A stretch of 64,000 nt of DNA from Branchiostoma floridae (Eukaryota; Chordata; Leptocardii; Amphioxiformes; Branchiostomatidae), in contig NC_049994.1 in NCBI RefSeq assembly GCF_000003815.2, positions 18,643,876-18,707,875 of the forward strand. Direction: 5' to 3'. Position numbers and translations under genes: made by a program. The notes beneath the pieces were generated by a model. That model worked only from the letters and a program-made list of their open reading frames with translations, was not told the DNA's origin and did not search any database. Each line of letters opens with the position of its first letter. Positions within the stretch are counted from its first letter, which is position 1. This document shows positions 42,076 to 55,100 of the stretch, one piece after another.

Positions 42076-44869
42076 GTCCCTTCTACCAAGGAGATAGACA
42101 TTCTTTCCAAATTCTTTTTCAACCTCCTTGCTTCTACTTCTAGCTTCCTTTGCAACCTTCCACAGGTGTTGATGACTTCCAGTAATTTGCAAGTTTTGAG
42201 CTTTGAGAAGGCACTGGTACGTCTATTTTTGAAGTTAAATCAAGGAGGTTAAAATTTGATTTTAAGCTGCTTGGTCCAAAATCCAAATTCATCTGAGCTA
42301 ATTTCCAGGACAAAACTTTTGGTGAGATTGTGCTTTATCAAGTTTATGCCTCTTTTTTTACATGTTCAAACATTTCTATTGAGCCCCTAACAGGAACATT
42401 TTTCAGACTTCTGCCTCCCATGTACTTTTTGTTACTTTTTCATCGCCTTTTCAATGTATGTAACATTAGCTGTCAAATAAACAAAGATTCATTTTCAGCA
42501 ACTAAATTATCTAACATTCCTTTAAAATACCGGTACCTACATGTACGTATGATTCCTTCTCAGTTCTCATCACTGAGTATAACCACAGAAGACAAGTTTG
42601 GTGCAAAGAAGAGCTCATTAGAGAGTCACATAATCCCTTACACTAATCCTTAATCCTAGAGGCTAAAGTAAACAATTCTATTCTGATTCAAACCTGCCAC
42701 TGGCTGCCAATGTTTACTTTGCTATTGTTTCATGAAAAATGCAAATTAGTCTTCTGTTTATTTTCTACAGTTTTGGATGCCAGGCTCTAAGAATCCCAAG
42801 GTTTTCCAAGGAGGAAAAAAATTCAATTGTATTATTATTTTTTTTCCTTTTAGACAGTCATCTCATGTAAACAATACATTTGTCTTGCGACCAGAACATC
42901 AAAACCCACCGAAACCTTGGGACTTTCTCTTCTGCATATGTGATTATGTTTTGGTATAAAGAAACAGAGCTTGCTTGCTATTTCACTGAAATACAAATTG
43001 TGTAAATCATGGTTTTCAAATAGTGCTGTAACTAAACTGTAATTCTTTTCTCAAATAGGACATCAGACATCCACCAGTAGCTAAACCTGCATCAACTAGA
43101 AAGGCTACATTTTCGAAGAAAATGCAGGATGTTTCCGAAGCAAAAAGCAAGGAATAATCACAAGAAAAAAACAACTGAAAATGCAGAATATTTTCCAGCG
43201 GTTTTCAGGCCCCAATCGTTCCAAACTTCTACAGCTATTAGGGACACAATCAGTAATATTGGATTCAATCAAAACAGAATGGCAGGTGTAAACAGAATTC
43301 TGCCAGCCATTCCACCAAACAGCCTTGATGAAAGCTGCTTGGTTCCACTCATTCCACATAACTTCACAACTGCAGAAGCTTATAGAGCTTTGTTTTGATA
43401 AGGGATTTAAAAGGTCGAAGGAATTCATTACCACAGCTTTTGTCAACAGTGAACAAAGAACTGTTTACTTTGATCCTGCTCGCTGTCATCAAACATTTAG
43501 CATTACTAGTCCATAAATACTACAGACTTCACCATTCAATGTACTACTTTGATAAAATGATATTTGCTGCCGTCATGATTCGATCTGCCTCATCAAATCA
43601 TTATATATAACGTCATTGGTACAGAAGAGTACATGGTGCATATCCAGACTGACTTATTCAATCCTGACTCATATTGGGAAGAACCCCCACTTTTTCTTGA
43701 GTGTGGTGGGACCTTCTTTTACACTGCAAGGTGTGGGTTAGTGGGAAAAATCATGACCCTTTACTTCCATCCGTTTCTTTTTCGATCAGCATTCCCACTG
43801 ATAAAAAAAGGTCACGATTTACCCCACCAACTTCTGCTCTAGAGTATGGATGTCCTCAAGCTCGTTCTATCCAAAGGGATGTCCCTAACCCAAGTTAGGT
43901 AGTCATTATGACCTGAGTCAGTGAGTGATCAAAGTGAGAAAAAAGTCATGTAAAGTTCCTTACCTAGTGCTCAACATCAGAGCATCTCAGGACAGGAATT
44001 TGACCAAGCCTATCGTTATGATAGATGATACCACATGAATCTCCTGAACACAAACTTAATAATTTGCCCTGCAAATAGTTGCATCTATCAAGATAAAAGC
44101 TCCTTGCATCTATTAGGCAAAGTTAGCGCTGAGATGAGGACTCCGAGGTATTTCTGAGATCTACCCACACCTAAGTACTTTTTTCTTTCCTGTAACTAAT
44201 ATGTATTCTAAGAACTAAGAAATTGCCAATCAAAGAAAATAATAAATAGCTTTGTTACTGCTTTCCATATGACAAATTCTTTTCCTGCAGAGTAGTGCAA
44301 GTAAACTTTCTCTGGTACTAGTGATGCTGCATTAGTATTAAGATTATGCCCTTGTTCCAACACCTGCTACAGGTACCTGCATACTCTGCATACATGATGA
44401 AATTGTATTTTGATGACTTAGTCTTGTAGGACTTTCAAATAGTTCAAATGAGCTGAAACCATGACCAATAGGGCTCAAATGACGGAAAGACCCACTAGTC
44501 TGAACAATACAGTTGTTACTGATTAGCACCTACTTGAGAAAATGACTGTTTGTTTAACATTATTCTATTGCAATCAAAAATAACAAATCAAGGGATGAAC
44601 ATTTGCAAAACAGTTCTTAATAGTTAATTAATACTGTATTGTGCAACTTATAATGATTATGAGATAAACAACTAAGTACCCAGGGTCATAAGAGCCTCTG
44701 TAAAAAGAAAAGCGTCCCGATTGGTTTGGATGCTGGTCCAGGACAGCACCCGTGTCCAATCATGACCAATGACTGATTTGGCTGATGAGCAGCAGGTCTT
44801 TTTTCATTAGAAAATGTCTGAAAATGGACATCAATTTCTTACTCGAAAATCTCCAACGGACGGGATGAA

Positions 44870-45215
44870 GCGAATCTGGATTGGACAGGGGGGTTGGGTC
44901 AGGGAAATCAGGATTGGATAGGGGGGTTGGGTCAGGGAAATCTGGATTGGATAGGGGGGTTGGGTCAGGGAAATTTGGATAGGATAGGGGGTTGGGTCAG
45001 GGAAATCTGGATTGGATAGGGGGGTTGGGTCAGGGAAATCTGGATTGGATAGGGGGGTTGGGTCAGGGAAATCTGGATTGGATAGGGGGGTTGGGTCAGG
45101 GAAATCTGGATTGGATAGGGGGGTTGGGTGAAAATGATGAAATTGGATTGGACGGGGGGGTTGGGTAAAAAAAATCTGGATCGGATGGGGGGGTTGGGTC
45201 GGAAGCTGGATTGAG
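44870..45215. repeat. ~34-bp minisatellite, array B
   Basis: About nine units of GGATAGGGGGGTTGGGTCAG plus GGAAATCTGGATT, related to array A but with its own variant, so the two arrays have homogenised separately. Confidence 0.93.
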
Positions 45216-45925
45216 ACCTCTTCCACCCCCCCTTCTCAATTATTTTTTGGAACAGCCCAATCTTTACTTTCCCATCGGGAACAAGAGCAACCCCAAACAA
45301 ATTATCTGGTGCTGTGTGAGGTCGAACCCCAGAAAACTGTATTCACATAATTATGCTGATCCATATGGTAAACCTGGAAATCAAGTTTGTTGTGTCAAAA
45401 CAGTTCTGAATCACCAATGATTAGATAACGGTGCGTTGGGCCTCAGTGGTTATCCTCAAGAAGAAGAGATGGTTGAAACAAAAAATATATAACGGCACTG
45501 AACTTTAATCCAACACATTCCAGCATATTCAAAACTGAACCATAAATAAACAAGCAGGCTTTTGCGCTTTCCAGAAACTGTTTCGTGCATTGTTTACTAT
45601 GTTTCCCCGGTCATTGCTTCACGTGCATTGATCTCTCACTTTCTGCGGTGTCGCAAGAAAAACACTTCAAAGAGAGTGTAACTGATAGCAAGTCCCTTGA
45701 GATTCTATTCCCAGTGGAACTTTAATCCAACACAATAATATAACAAGGCTGTTTATCTGTGGATTTCATATATACACCGACAAATTTGTATCAAACGGCA
45801 AGTACTTACGTATGTACGGAAGCTTTAATTGGCAAATCGGCATGTCGGTAAACTGCTGATAGCCGCGATGTTTTGTGCCAACACAGATGAACTTTCTTGT
45901 AGTGTACAATGTATGTTTTTGGACA

Positions 45926-46015
45926 TGTAGGTTACAGCTATAGGTGACTCTTCACTGTTCCGTATTACAAAGCAGTGTATCCACTGGCTAGAAGACAACC
46001 GTAGTTCTAATACAG
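45926..46015 (+). repeat. Decayed copy of DHCR24 exon 1
   Basis: ACAGCTATAGGTGACTCTTC..CTGTTCCGTA..GGCTAGAAGACAACCG parallels the true exon at 46109-46175 but has ATA in place of the start codon. Confidence 0.8.
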
Positions 46016-46113
46016 TATGGGTTAAGTTAAACTTAAATCTCTTTCCAATGATGTTTTATACCAAATAACACAGATGAACTTTTTGTATGTTTTCTGACAC
46101 CTAGATCACAGCT

Positions 46114-49100
46114 ATGGGTGAGTCTTCCCCGTTCCGTAAGCGGCTGATCCGCTGGTTAGAGGACAATCGCGGTTTCATCATCCTGGTCTTCTGTCTACCT
46201 GCCAGCTTCTTATTCGACACCTGTCTGCAGCTCAGGTGAGCACTTTCATTTCAATTTCAGCTGTGCACTAATGTAGTACCAGATAGAAGGGAAATCAAAA
46301 GTGGCAAGGTAAATCTGAAGATGGCGGGTTTTAGTCCCTAGCAGACATCCATGTTTTGCCTACAGGAAAGACTCTTTACACCTACCTACTGATTATAGCT
46401 GTGGTTGGGGATGTCCTTTAAGATGGATCAAAAAGCTATGATCTTGATGAAGAGAGCCCGATAAAGAACTCACCAAACATGTAAGAATATCGAATCTTAC
46501 AGTCAGCTTTAACGCAACCTGTACTTACTGTACAAATAATCCATTAAACTTGTGTTTTCAGTAGAAATTATTTGTCAGTATTAGCAACAAGAAGACATGA
46601 AGATCCAATTTTATTGCATTGTCTCCCTGCAAAAGCCCCACCAACATAGCTATAGGTTACATACATGCGTTATAGCAGTGAGAAGTAACACTCCAGTCTG
46701 AAGCTCTGAGAAAGCTCTGATAGGCACACTTCAGAAACATATATATTAAGCAGGTGAGAGCCACTGCTGGTTTGTTATATCAAAGATTTTCTAACTTTTC
46801 TTCCTGTCCTCTCGCCACAGGAACTGGTTCCGTCGGACATTCCTCTCTGCTCCAGAGAAGCATGATGAACGCGTACGCGACATCCAGCGGCGAATCCGGC
46901 GGTGGGGCGACCAGCCGAAGGACAAGAGGAAACCCATGTGCACGTCACGCCCAAACTGGCTCAGTCTCTCTACAACGTTCTTCCAGAAGGTAAGATTGTT
47001 GCAGTTTTTGTGTTTGTTTGTCTTGGTGTGTGTCATTTAAATATTGCAGGGTCACAGGGTATCAGATGCTGGAAGGAAGTGTATATGTGCACATCATGCC
47101 CAAACTGGCTCAGTCTCTACAATGTTTATCCAGAAGGTAAGATTGTTGTTAGGCCAAAGTCGTGTGTGAGAGCATGTCTAACCCTCACCTGATGGGAAAC
47201 AAAAGATGATAAACCCAATAGTGAGTACCATGTAGTGCATCATTATGAATCTGGTGGTGGAATGACCAGTTAAAGGACAAGAGGAAACCCATGTGTACAT
47301 CGCGTACAAACTGGCTCAGTCTGTCTACAGCGTTCTTCCAGAAGGTAAGATTGTAGTACTAGTAAGGACAGAACTGTGTGAAAGCATGTCAAACCCTTGT
47401 TGAGCCTGATAGTGAGTGAGTGTATCACTATGAATCCGGCGGTAGGGCGACCAACCGAAGGATAAGAGGAAACCCATGTGTACATCACGCCCAAACTGGC
47501 TCAGTCTGTCTACTACATTCTTCCAGAAGGTACAGTTATTGTTACCTGCTTCGAGATAAACAGACTCATTTACAGTATTTTGTGTTTGTTTGCTTGTTGT
47601 GCAAACAGTAATCCTATTGCAATGATTGGTGACAAAGTTTGCAAGTTTTTATTTGAGTCTTTACATTTTTAATTCAGTCCCACAGATCTGTCTGAGACTT
47701 GCCCCAAATCAGGGGTGCGTACATTAATTGAGGTCCGTACTTTATTCGAGAAAATACAGTAGTCTTACAGGTTGGATAAGTTCATTCAGAAGCTCAGGAA
47801 TATGTTGACTGTGTCCTCTCTGCTATCAGCCACTACCAGCTGTTCCTGTGTTGCCATGGCAATGGCACATGGCCTCTCCATGCCTGTAGCGATGTGTTTC
47901 TGGAATTCTCCTGTCTTGTCAAACATTTCTACTCGACGGTTCAACCAGTCTGCCACGATGATGTTACCTGCCCTGTCTGTACAGATACCAAGGGGAAACT
48001 TTAGCTGACCTTCAGCTCTTCCATGACCTCCAAACCTGAGCAGAAACTGTCCATCCTCGTTGTACACAAAGACACAGTTATTTAGACAGTCTGACACAAG
48101 AATGTTCCCTTCCCTGTCCACAGTGATGTACCATGGGTACTTCATCCCCTGCTGCTGACCCACAGTTCTCACAAGTGTCCCATCTGGCCGGAACAACAAA
48201 ACTTCACCATATGGGTTGGATGAGTCTTTGGTTTGTGTGATGAGGATGTGGTTCCTCCTGGTATCCACGGCAATGCCCCTGCCCCACCCTGTTGCCTGCA
48301 GGTCAAACTTCCTCAGAACTGTGCCCTGTTTGTTGTACTGCACAGCAAACCCAACAAAGTCTGTATCCATCCCCCATAGGTCCCCCACCACCCATAGGTT
48401 CCCCTCCCCGTCCATGGCCACATCTTCTGGGTATATCTTCTGTTCACCTGACATGACTGTTGGGAACTGTCGGACAAACTTTCCCTGTAGGGTGAAGACT
48501 TGGATTCTCTGGTTCCCCCTGTCTGCTACAAATATTTCCCCTTCATCTGACACTGTCACACCAAATGGATCCCTGAACTGTCCTGTTCCTGAACCCTCTC
48601 CACCAAATGTTACCCTTTGTGGCTGGCGGCAGTTCACACACTTGAAGTCCACTCCCATCCTTACAATGTCCTGTAGACAGTCCTGACAAACACTGTGTCC
48701 ACATGGCAGCACCTTGGGCCCAGTGAACAGCTCCAGGCAGATGCTGCAGGTCACACCTTCCTTGAAATGTGTCCCCAAACTTGATGCGGCCGCCATGATT
48801 TTTTCTGCTGATGTGCTTTGACCTCAAGTCAAAGTCTCACTTGGGCCATGTTTTGCTTTGGGTAGGACTAAAAACAATAAAAGCTGAGGCTACCCAAATA
48901 AATCCCATTTGAAAAACAAACAGGGTATTAATTTTTTTAAACCCTTTGAGCTCATAATTTGAACTATTCTTGTTTTTCTTCACTTTTCATAAGAAGCTGT
49001 TAAAGCTGCATCCTGGAATATTTTTTTATTGATTTATTTGTTTGTTTGTTTGTTTGTTTGTTCTAGGACCAGTGTGAGAAGATCCCAGTAGACCTGTACA

Positions 49101-52100
49101 ACATCCTAGAATATTTGTTTATTTAGCTGTTTATTGTTTATTTATTTGTTTGTTTACAGGACCAGTGTGAGAAGACCCCAGTAGACCTGTACAACACCCT
49201 AGAATATTTGTTTATTTAGTTGTTTATTGTTTATTTATTTGTTTGTTTACAGGACCAGTGTGAGAAGATCCCAGTGGACCTGTAAAACATCCTGTCCCTG
49301 GATGAGAGAGACAGGTGTAAGTTACATCCTGGAATATTTGTTTCTTTATTTATTTGTTTGTTTGTTTACAGGACCAGTGTGAGAAGATCCCATTGGACCT
49401 GTAAAACATCCTGTCCCTGGATGAGAGAGACAGGTGTAAGTTACATCCTGGAATATTTGTTTCTTTATTTATTTGTTTGTTTGTTTACAGGACCAGTGTG
49501 AGAAGATCCCATTGGACCTGTAAAACATCCTGTCCCTGGATGAGAGAGACAGGTGTAAGTTACATCCTGGAATATTTGTTTCTTTATTTATTTGTTTGTT
49601 TGTTTACAGGACCAGTGTGAGAAGATCCCATTGGACCTGTAAAACATCCTGTCCCTGGATGAGAGAGACAGGTGTAAGTTACATCCTGGAATATTTGTTT
49701 CTTTATTTATTTGTTTGTTTGTTTACAGGACCAGTGTGAGAAGATCCCATTGGACCTGTAAAACATCCTGTCCCTGGATGAGAGAGACAGGTGTAAGTTA
49801 CATCCTGGAATATTTGTTTCTTTATTTATTTGTTTGTTTGTTTACAGGACCAGTGTGAGAAGATCCCAGTGGACCTGTACAACATCTTGTCCCTGGACGA
49901 GGAGCGGCAGGTGGTTCGGGTGGAGCCGATGGTTTCGGTTGGGGACATCACACGCTACCTCATCCCTCGGGGTAAGAGTCTGAAATATCTCAAAACAATT
50001 GGTTCTTGATTTATCTGGAAGTATGGATTAGTGCAGACCGAAAAGGAATACTGCTGGTAGTACTATACCCATGGTTCTAGTTAGTGCATTTTAGAGTCAC
50101 CACTGTGACACTAAGATTTGCTACCGCCACGCTAAATCTGGACCATTATGCTTAATTTTCAGCAAGTGTAGTCACTTTGCTGAAGTACTTACTTGTGGAA
50201 GAATGTCTGATCAAATATGGAAAATGTTTTGATATGAATGTTTTTTGTGTTGGTTGCAAATTGTAGAATGGTGGCCTGTTGTGCTGGGATTAGGCACTAC
50301 CTAGAACATTGTGTAAAAGAAAACTATACCAGAAATATATACAGTAGAAGCCAATTAATTGCATGGTCTATTTGCCAGTTAATTTCGTGCAATTATCCGG
50401 CTGGTGCAATAATGCGAAGTTATCTAGCTGGACCACACCGGTTTGAGATTTGAGGAATCTGTGCAGTTAACACTCAGAAGCGTCCGTTAATCTGTTGTGT
50501 AATTAACTGGCTTCCACTGTAATTTAGATGTTGAAAAGACACAGGTAAAACACTGAGACTGAGCTGGATCCTTGCGTCTGCTTTGATATCATAAAGTATA
50601 TGATAAGAGTAAATACCTTTTATGATTACCCAGGCTTCACCCTGGCGGTGACCCTGGAAATCGCAGATGCGACCTGTGGAGGTCTGGGGTTGGGTGCAGG
50701 GATGACCACCTACTCTCACAGGGTCAGTCCTGTTTAACGTGTACCAGGGCTGTTTCCAGGACCCGTCCCTCCTAGCCAGACTAAAAGGGCGCCCCTAGCT
50801 GCCGTCCCTACAATTCTCGGGGAGGGGGTCATTAACCCCAGCCAGCCTCTGTGTTGGGATTGAAATTTGCTTGTTGTGACCTACAATTGATCCAAACAAT
50901 CTGAATTTCAAAATTGAAAAAAAAAATGTGTGCACTGAACATGGCTGTCTTGACAAGGAAATTTAACAACATGGGCCAAAAAAATAAGATTTTGCCACGT
51001 TCCAGCAAATTTGTAAATAGCATTTATGGGGGTTTCTTTTCCAAGATTTTCTGTGGAAGGATGCTTCAAGACCCTTCTGACTTTTGTGAGCACTAACCCA
51101 CAGGGCCTTCAGCTACACCCTTCAACCCATAAAAATGGAAACCTGGAGACAGTCCTACAGTGTACAGTACCCACATTTAGGCCTGATGTTTTATTGCTCT
51201 TCCATGCATGATTTATTAGGATACACCTTGGCCGTTACCTTGGAGATTGCGGATGCGACTTGCGGAGGTTTGGGGCTAGGCGTCGGCATGACAACATACT
51301 CACACAGGGTTAGTTCTGGGTATGGTCCTTATGGGCCTGGTAAATGCAATTCCTTGGTTAGTGGAAACACCTTTTTTAATTCACAAATCTTCATACTACA
51401 ATGTAGTTGGCCTTGTAATTATTTACTCTGATTGAATGTGTAGATACTGAAAACCTTCCATACCATTGTGTTTTAACAACAAACTTAATCATTCTGCAAG
51501 CAGACCTGATTTTCACCATTCCACAAATTTATAATTAGCTGCCACAAAGCAAATTTGAAGAATTCTCTGACAATACATAACATCAACTAAGGATGTGTTA
51601 TTTACATGATTGTTAATTGGAAGACTGATAATGTACAGACATGTACTTGTACTATGGAGGATCGGAACAGATGGAGGGAAGGATTCAAGAACTTCCCAGC
51701 AACCTGAACCTCATCAGGGGCCTTCAACTTTGACATATAACCCTGTGACAATGCAACTTACTGTGCATGTGCAGTTTGAACCATGATCCAGCTTATTGAA
51801 ACTTGATATCCCACAGGTGGGCTTCTACCAGGAGGCTGTGGAATCATGGGACGTGTTGCTAGGCGACGGCTCGCTCGTGCACGCCACAAAGGACAACGAA
51901 CACTCTGACCTGTACTACGCTTTGCCCTGGTCCCATGGTTCTCTGGGGCTGTTGGTGGCCATGGAGCTCAAAATCATACCTGTCAAGCCTTATCTTAAGG
52001 TAAGCATTTATAAAGTTTTTACTGCAAAACTTATTAAAGGTATGAGATTTTACATAGTTTCGTCTACAATTATCATTGAAGGAATTTTTTGTTGATGGAT

Positions 52101-55100
52101 TTGGCATTTCTAGTCAACTTTGAAATGACAATTTTGGACACTCTGAAATGTGATTTGAGAGTTTTTGTTATGCTGTAATGTAACACATTACAGCAAGGAG
52201 GTTGTACAGTTGTGCTCAACCTTCCTGGTTGTACAGGTTTGAACAAAATAGCTCCAGAGTGCAGCATGATTCTTTGTGGCAAAAACCAACAACTAAAGAA
52301 GGCTTAATATGACTGAGGCTGGTTATCTCATGACGTTTAATCTTTTCAGCTGAAGTACATCCCCGTCCATGGTCAGAAGGCCTACTGTGACATGATGAGG
52401 GACCTCTCAGGGGCCTTGGACAAGACGGCAAAGGTGGAGACTTTATGGAGACTTAGTTCATTTTTGTTCAGAGTCATGTCCTATTTAGTCCCTAAACAGA
52501 GATTGACATACTCAAACTAGTAAAAGATTCTGTGTTGGGCATATGGCAAGGCGACACACATTGATGTCCTTCTTAAACACACTCCCAAGATTTCCTTGGT
52601 CTCCCACAGCCTCTGCTGCCTGAATGGCGTTACTTGCATTACACGAATCTATTGTCTGATTGTATTGTTTGATTGACTGAAGAAGAAAAGAAGTCTTTTA
52701 GCGCAGTCCCCACTGTTGTCTCCCCAGCTACCAGAAGGCCACGGCATTCTCTTTAGCCGAGTCGATAATTCAGTATACTTTAGGATTCTACTATCTGATA
52801 TATACACTATACAGTTTAATTGAATCAATCATGAAGAAAAGGATTCTGATTAGGTTCCGATGTTACTCCCCCCAGTTGCCAGACTACCTAAAGGCGACAG
52901 TGCATACATTTCAATTTCAATTGTCTGTTTGTACAGTTTGATTGAATATTGAAGAAAAGAGTTCTGAAGTCTTTTTGACCAGTATGTTGATATGTTTTCT
53001 CCCCCAGTTGCCAGACTACCTGGAGGCCACAGTGTTCTCTAAGGACGAGGCTGTTGTGATGGTCGGGAACTTCACTGATGTCACCGACCCCAAGGAGAAG
53101 GCTAAGGTCAGTTTTAAGAAGTATCTTAATTAAAAAGGTTTATCTTTGTTGAATATGATATCCTGCATCCAGTCTTCTTCTTCGTGTCATTACTAATCCA
53201 GTTAAAGGATTGAAGTCAAAGCACCTTTATTGCATTTGCCTAGTGTGTTGGGTTTGTGCGCTGGTGGCCTGGGTTTGGTGCTGGTTCAAATCCAGAAGGC
53301 AGGAGACTGTCAGAAAACTCTAACAGTCAGTTACTGTACAGTGGGATTCAAGCACCGCCAACTGACTAGTCTTACTGGTCTGGACTTTTCAGCCTAGCTG
53401 TTATTTTAGTGTGATGGCGGTCCAGGTTTGGCGCACGAATTTGAAACCAAGGAGCCAGGATACTGACTTGCCTCTTATGTTTCAGATAAACCACATGACC
53501 AGCTAGTACAAGCCCTGGTTCTACAAGCATGTAGAGATATTCCTAGCGCACAACAGTTACTATAGTTTATGTATTCATTTATTCAGAAATGTACATTACA
53601 CAGACTCTCAGGCAGTGTTGCTGATATTGGAGTCCACAAGCAGGGACAAACAAATACACAAGTTAGAATGGTCAGTATAATCATTTCAGATTCTATTAAA
53701 CACCTTTTTCACCCCACCCAGATTAACCATGTGGCCAGCTGGTACAAGCCCTGGTTCTACAAGCACGTGGAGACTTTCCTACAGAAGGGAGAGGACTATG
53801 AGTACATCCCTCTCCGGGAGTACCTCCTGTATAAACAGTATAGTAACATATATTATAAACCCATTTTCCTCCCAGATCAACCATGTGGCCAGCTGGTACA
53901 AACCCTGGTTCTACAAGCACGTGGAGACCTTCCTACAGAAGGGAGAGGACTATGAGTACATCCCTCTGCGGGAGTACCTGCTGAGGCACAACCGAGCCAT
54001 CTTCTGGGTCGTGGAGTCCATGATTCCCTTCGGAAACAACCCCATCTTCAGGTGGGTCATTCTTTTTATTTTACCTTAGTTTAGAAATCAAACTTAATGC
54101 ATTTACCTTCTGTTGGTCCTTAATATGCAACAAAGTTCATTGTCATTACATGTGGCCCCTATGTTGGTCAATGGTGATCATGGTAAACCCAAACTAACAT
54201 CAACCCTACACCATTTAAGCTATGGCTAATACCTGTATATTATACTATATAAATTATGAGAATGACATAAGTTACATCTGTAAGCTGACTCAGTTGACTC
54301 ACCCAGTGGCTCCAAATGGCAGCTGCTCCAGACACTTGCAATTTAGCCCTGCTTATTGTACGCTCCTCGCAATTCTGCCCCTGGCTGCAATGAGAGAGTA
54401 GTCGACTCCTCCATTAATAACAGCTCTGTCTGAGATTTCTAAAATGTTTTTGATATACTTCTTGATTAGTCAAATAATCTGAAGCAAAGAATGGTGGTCT
54501 CACAATGTTTATATGCTAAGCCTAATTTGCTATCCCCCCCCCCCTCCCCCATGCAGGCTGCTGTTTGGCTGGCTGTTGCCCCCCAAGCCTGCCTTCCTCA
54601 AGTTCACCACCACCCCAGGGGTCAGGGCCATGACCTTTGCTAAACAGGTAACCTCTCACCTTTAACCTTTGTGTCTGATATAGAAACTGCTAGTAACCTC
54701 CTACCAGTATATTACGTGCATCTTGTCTGTTGCCATGATGACCAGAGATTTATTTTTCAATACATGAGTTTTTGGTGACCATCTGTCACCTTCTTCAATG
54801 AGGGCAATACTGACTGGTTCTATTTGGCAGAGTAGGTAGGTGTGGCTACAGCAGTGTTTATAATGTGGTCCCAAATGTCACCAAGCTTGTATTCCCCCTC
54901 ATCTCTACTGTATACAACGTTTAGCTTTGTTATCCAGTCACTTCAAAGCCCCTGGCTGTGAAGAGAAACTCAGAAAGTAGTCAGCCCAATCAATAATCCA
55001 ATCTATTCGGTGTTTCAGGACATACTGGAGAAGTCTGTAAACAGAGAGGAGCAGCTGTTCAACACCTACCCCTTTCTTAATTAACCCCTGTCTAATCTGT

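Larger units (their letters stand above)
39355..45258. mobile_element. Putative 5.9-kb inverted-repeat element, AAT target duplication
   Basis: The left end GGGCTATTCCAAAAAATAA..GGGGGGCGGAAGAGGT matches the inverse of the right end, which reads inward as GGGCTGTTCCAAAAAATAA..GGGGGGGTGGAAGAGGT. AAT flanks both (39352-39354, 45259-45261). The ends match the 31151-32586 element in style. GGATAGGGGGGTTGGGTCA arrays sit just inside both ends in the same orientation. No recognisable transposase; short frames near 43130-43500 are unassigned. It could instead be two elements that each kept one end. Confidence 0.55.

Noticed and set aside
43105-43516. Possible transposase inside the 5.9-kb element
   Set aside because: Frames are short, interrupted and carry no DDE, HTH or zinc-binding motif that I can recognise.
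49371-49847. Regular 119-bp spacing resembling a CRISPR array
   Set aside because: Eukaryotic context. Units are exon copies with splice sites and the spacers are themselves repeated, not unique.
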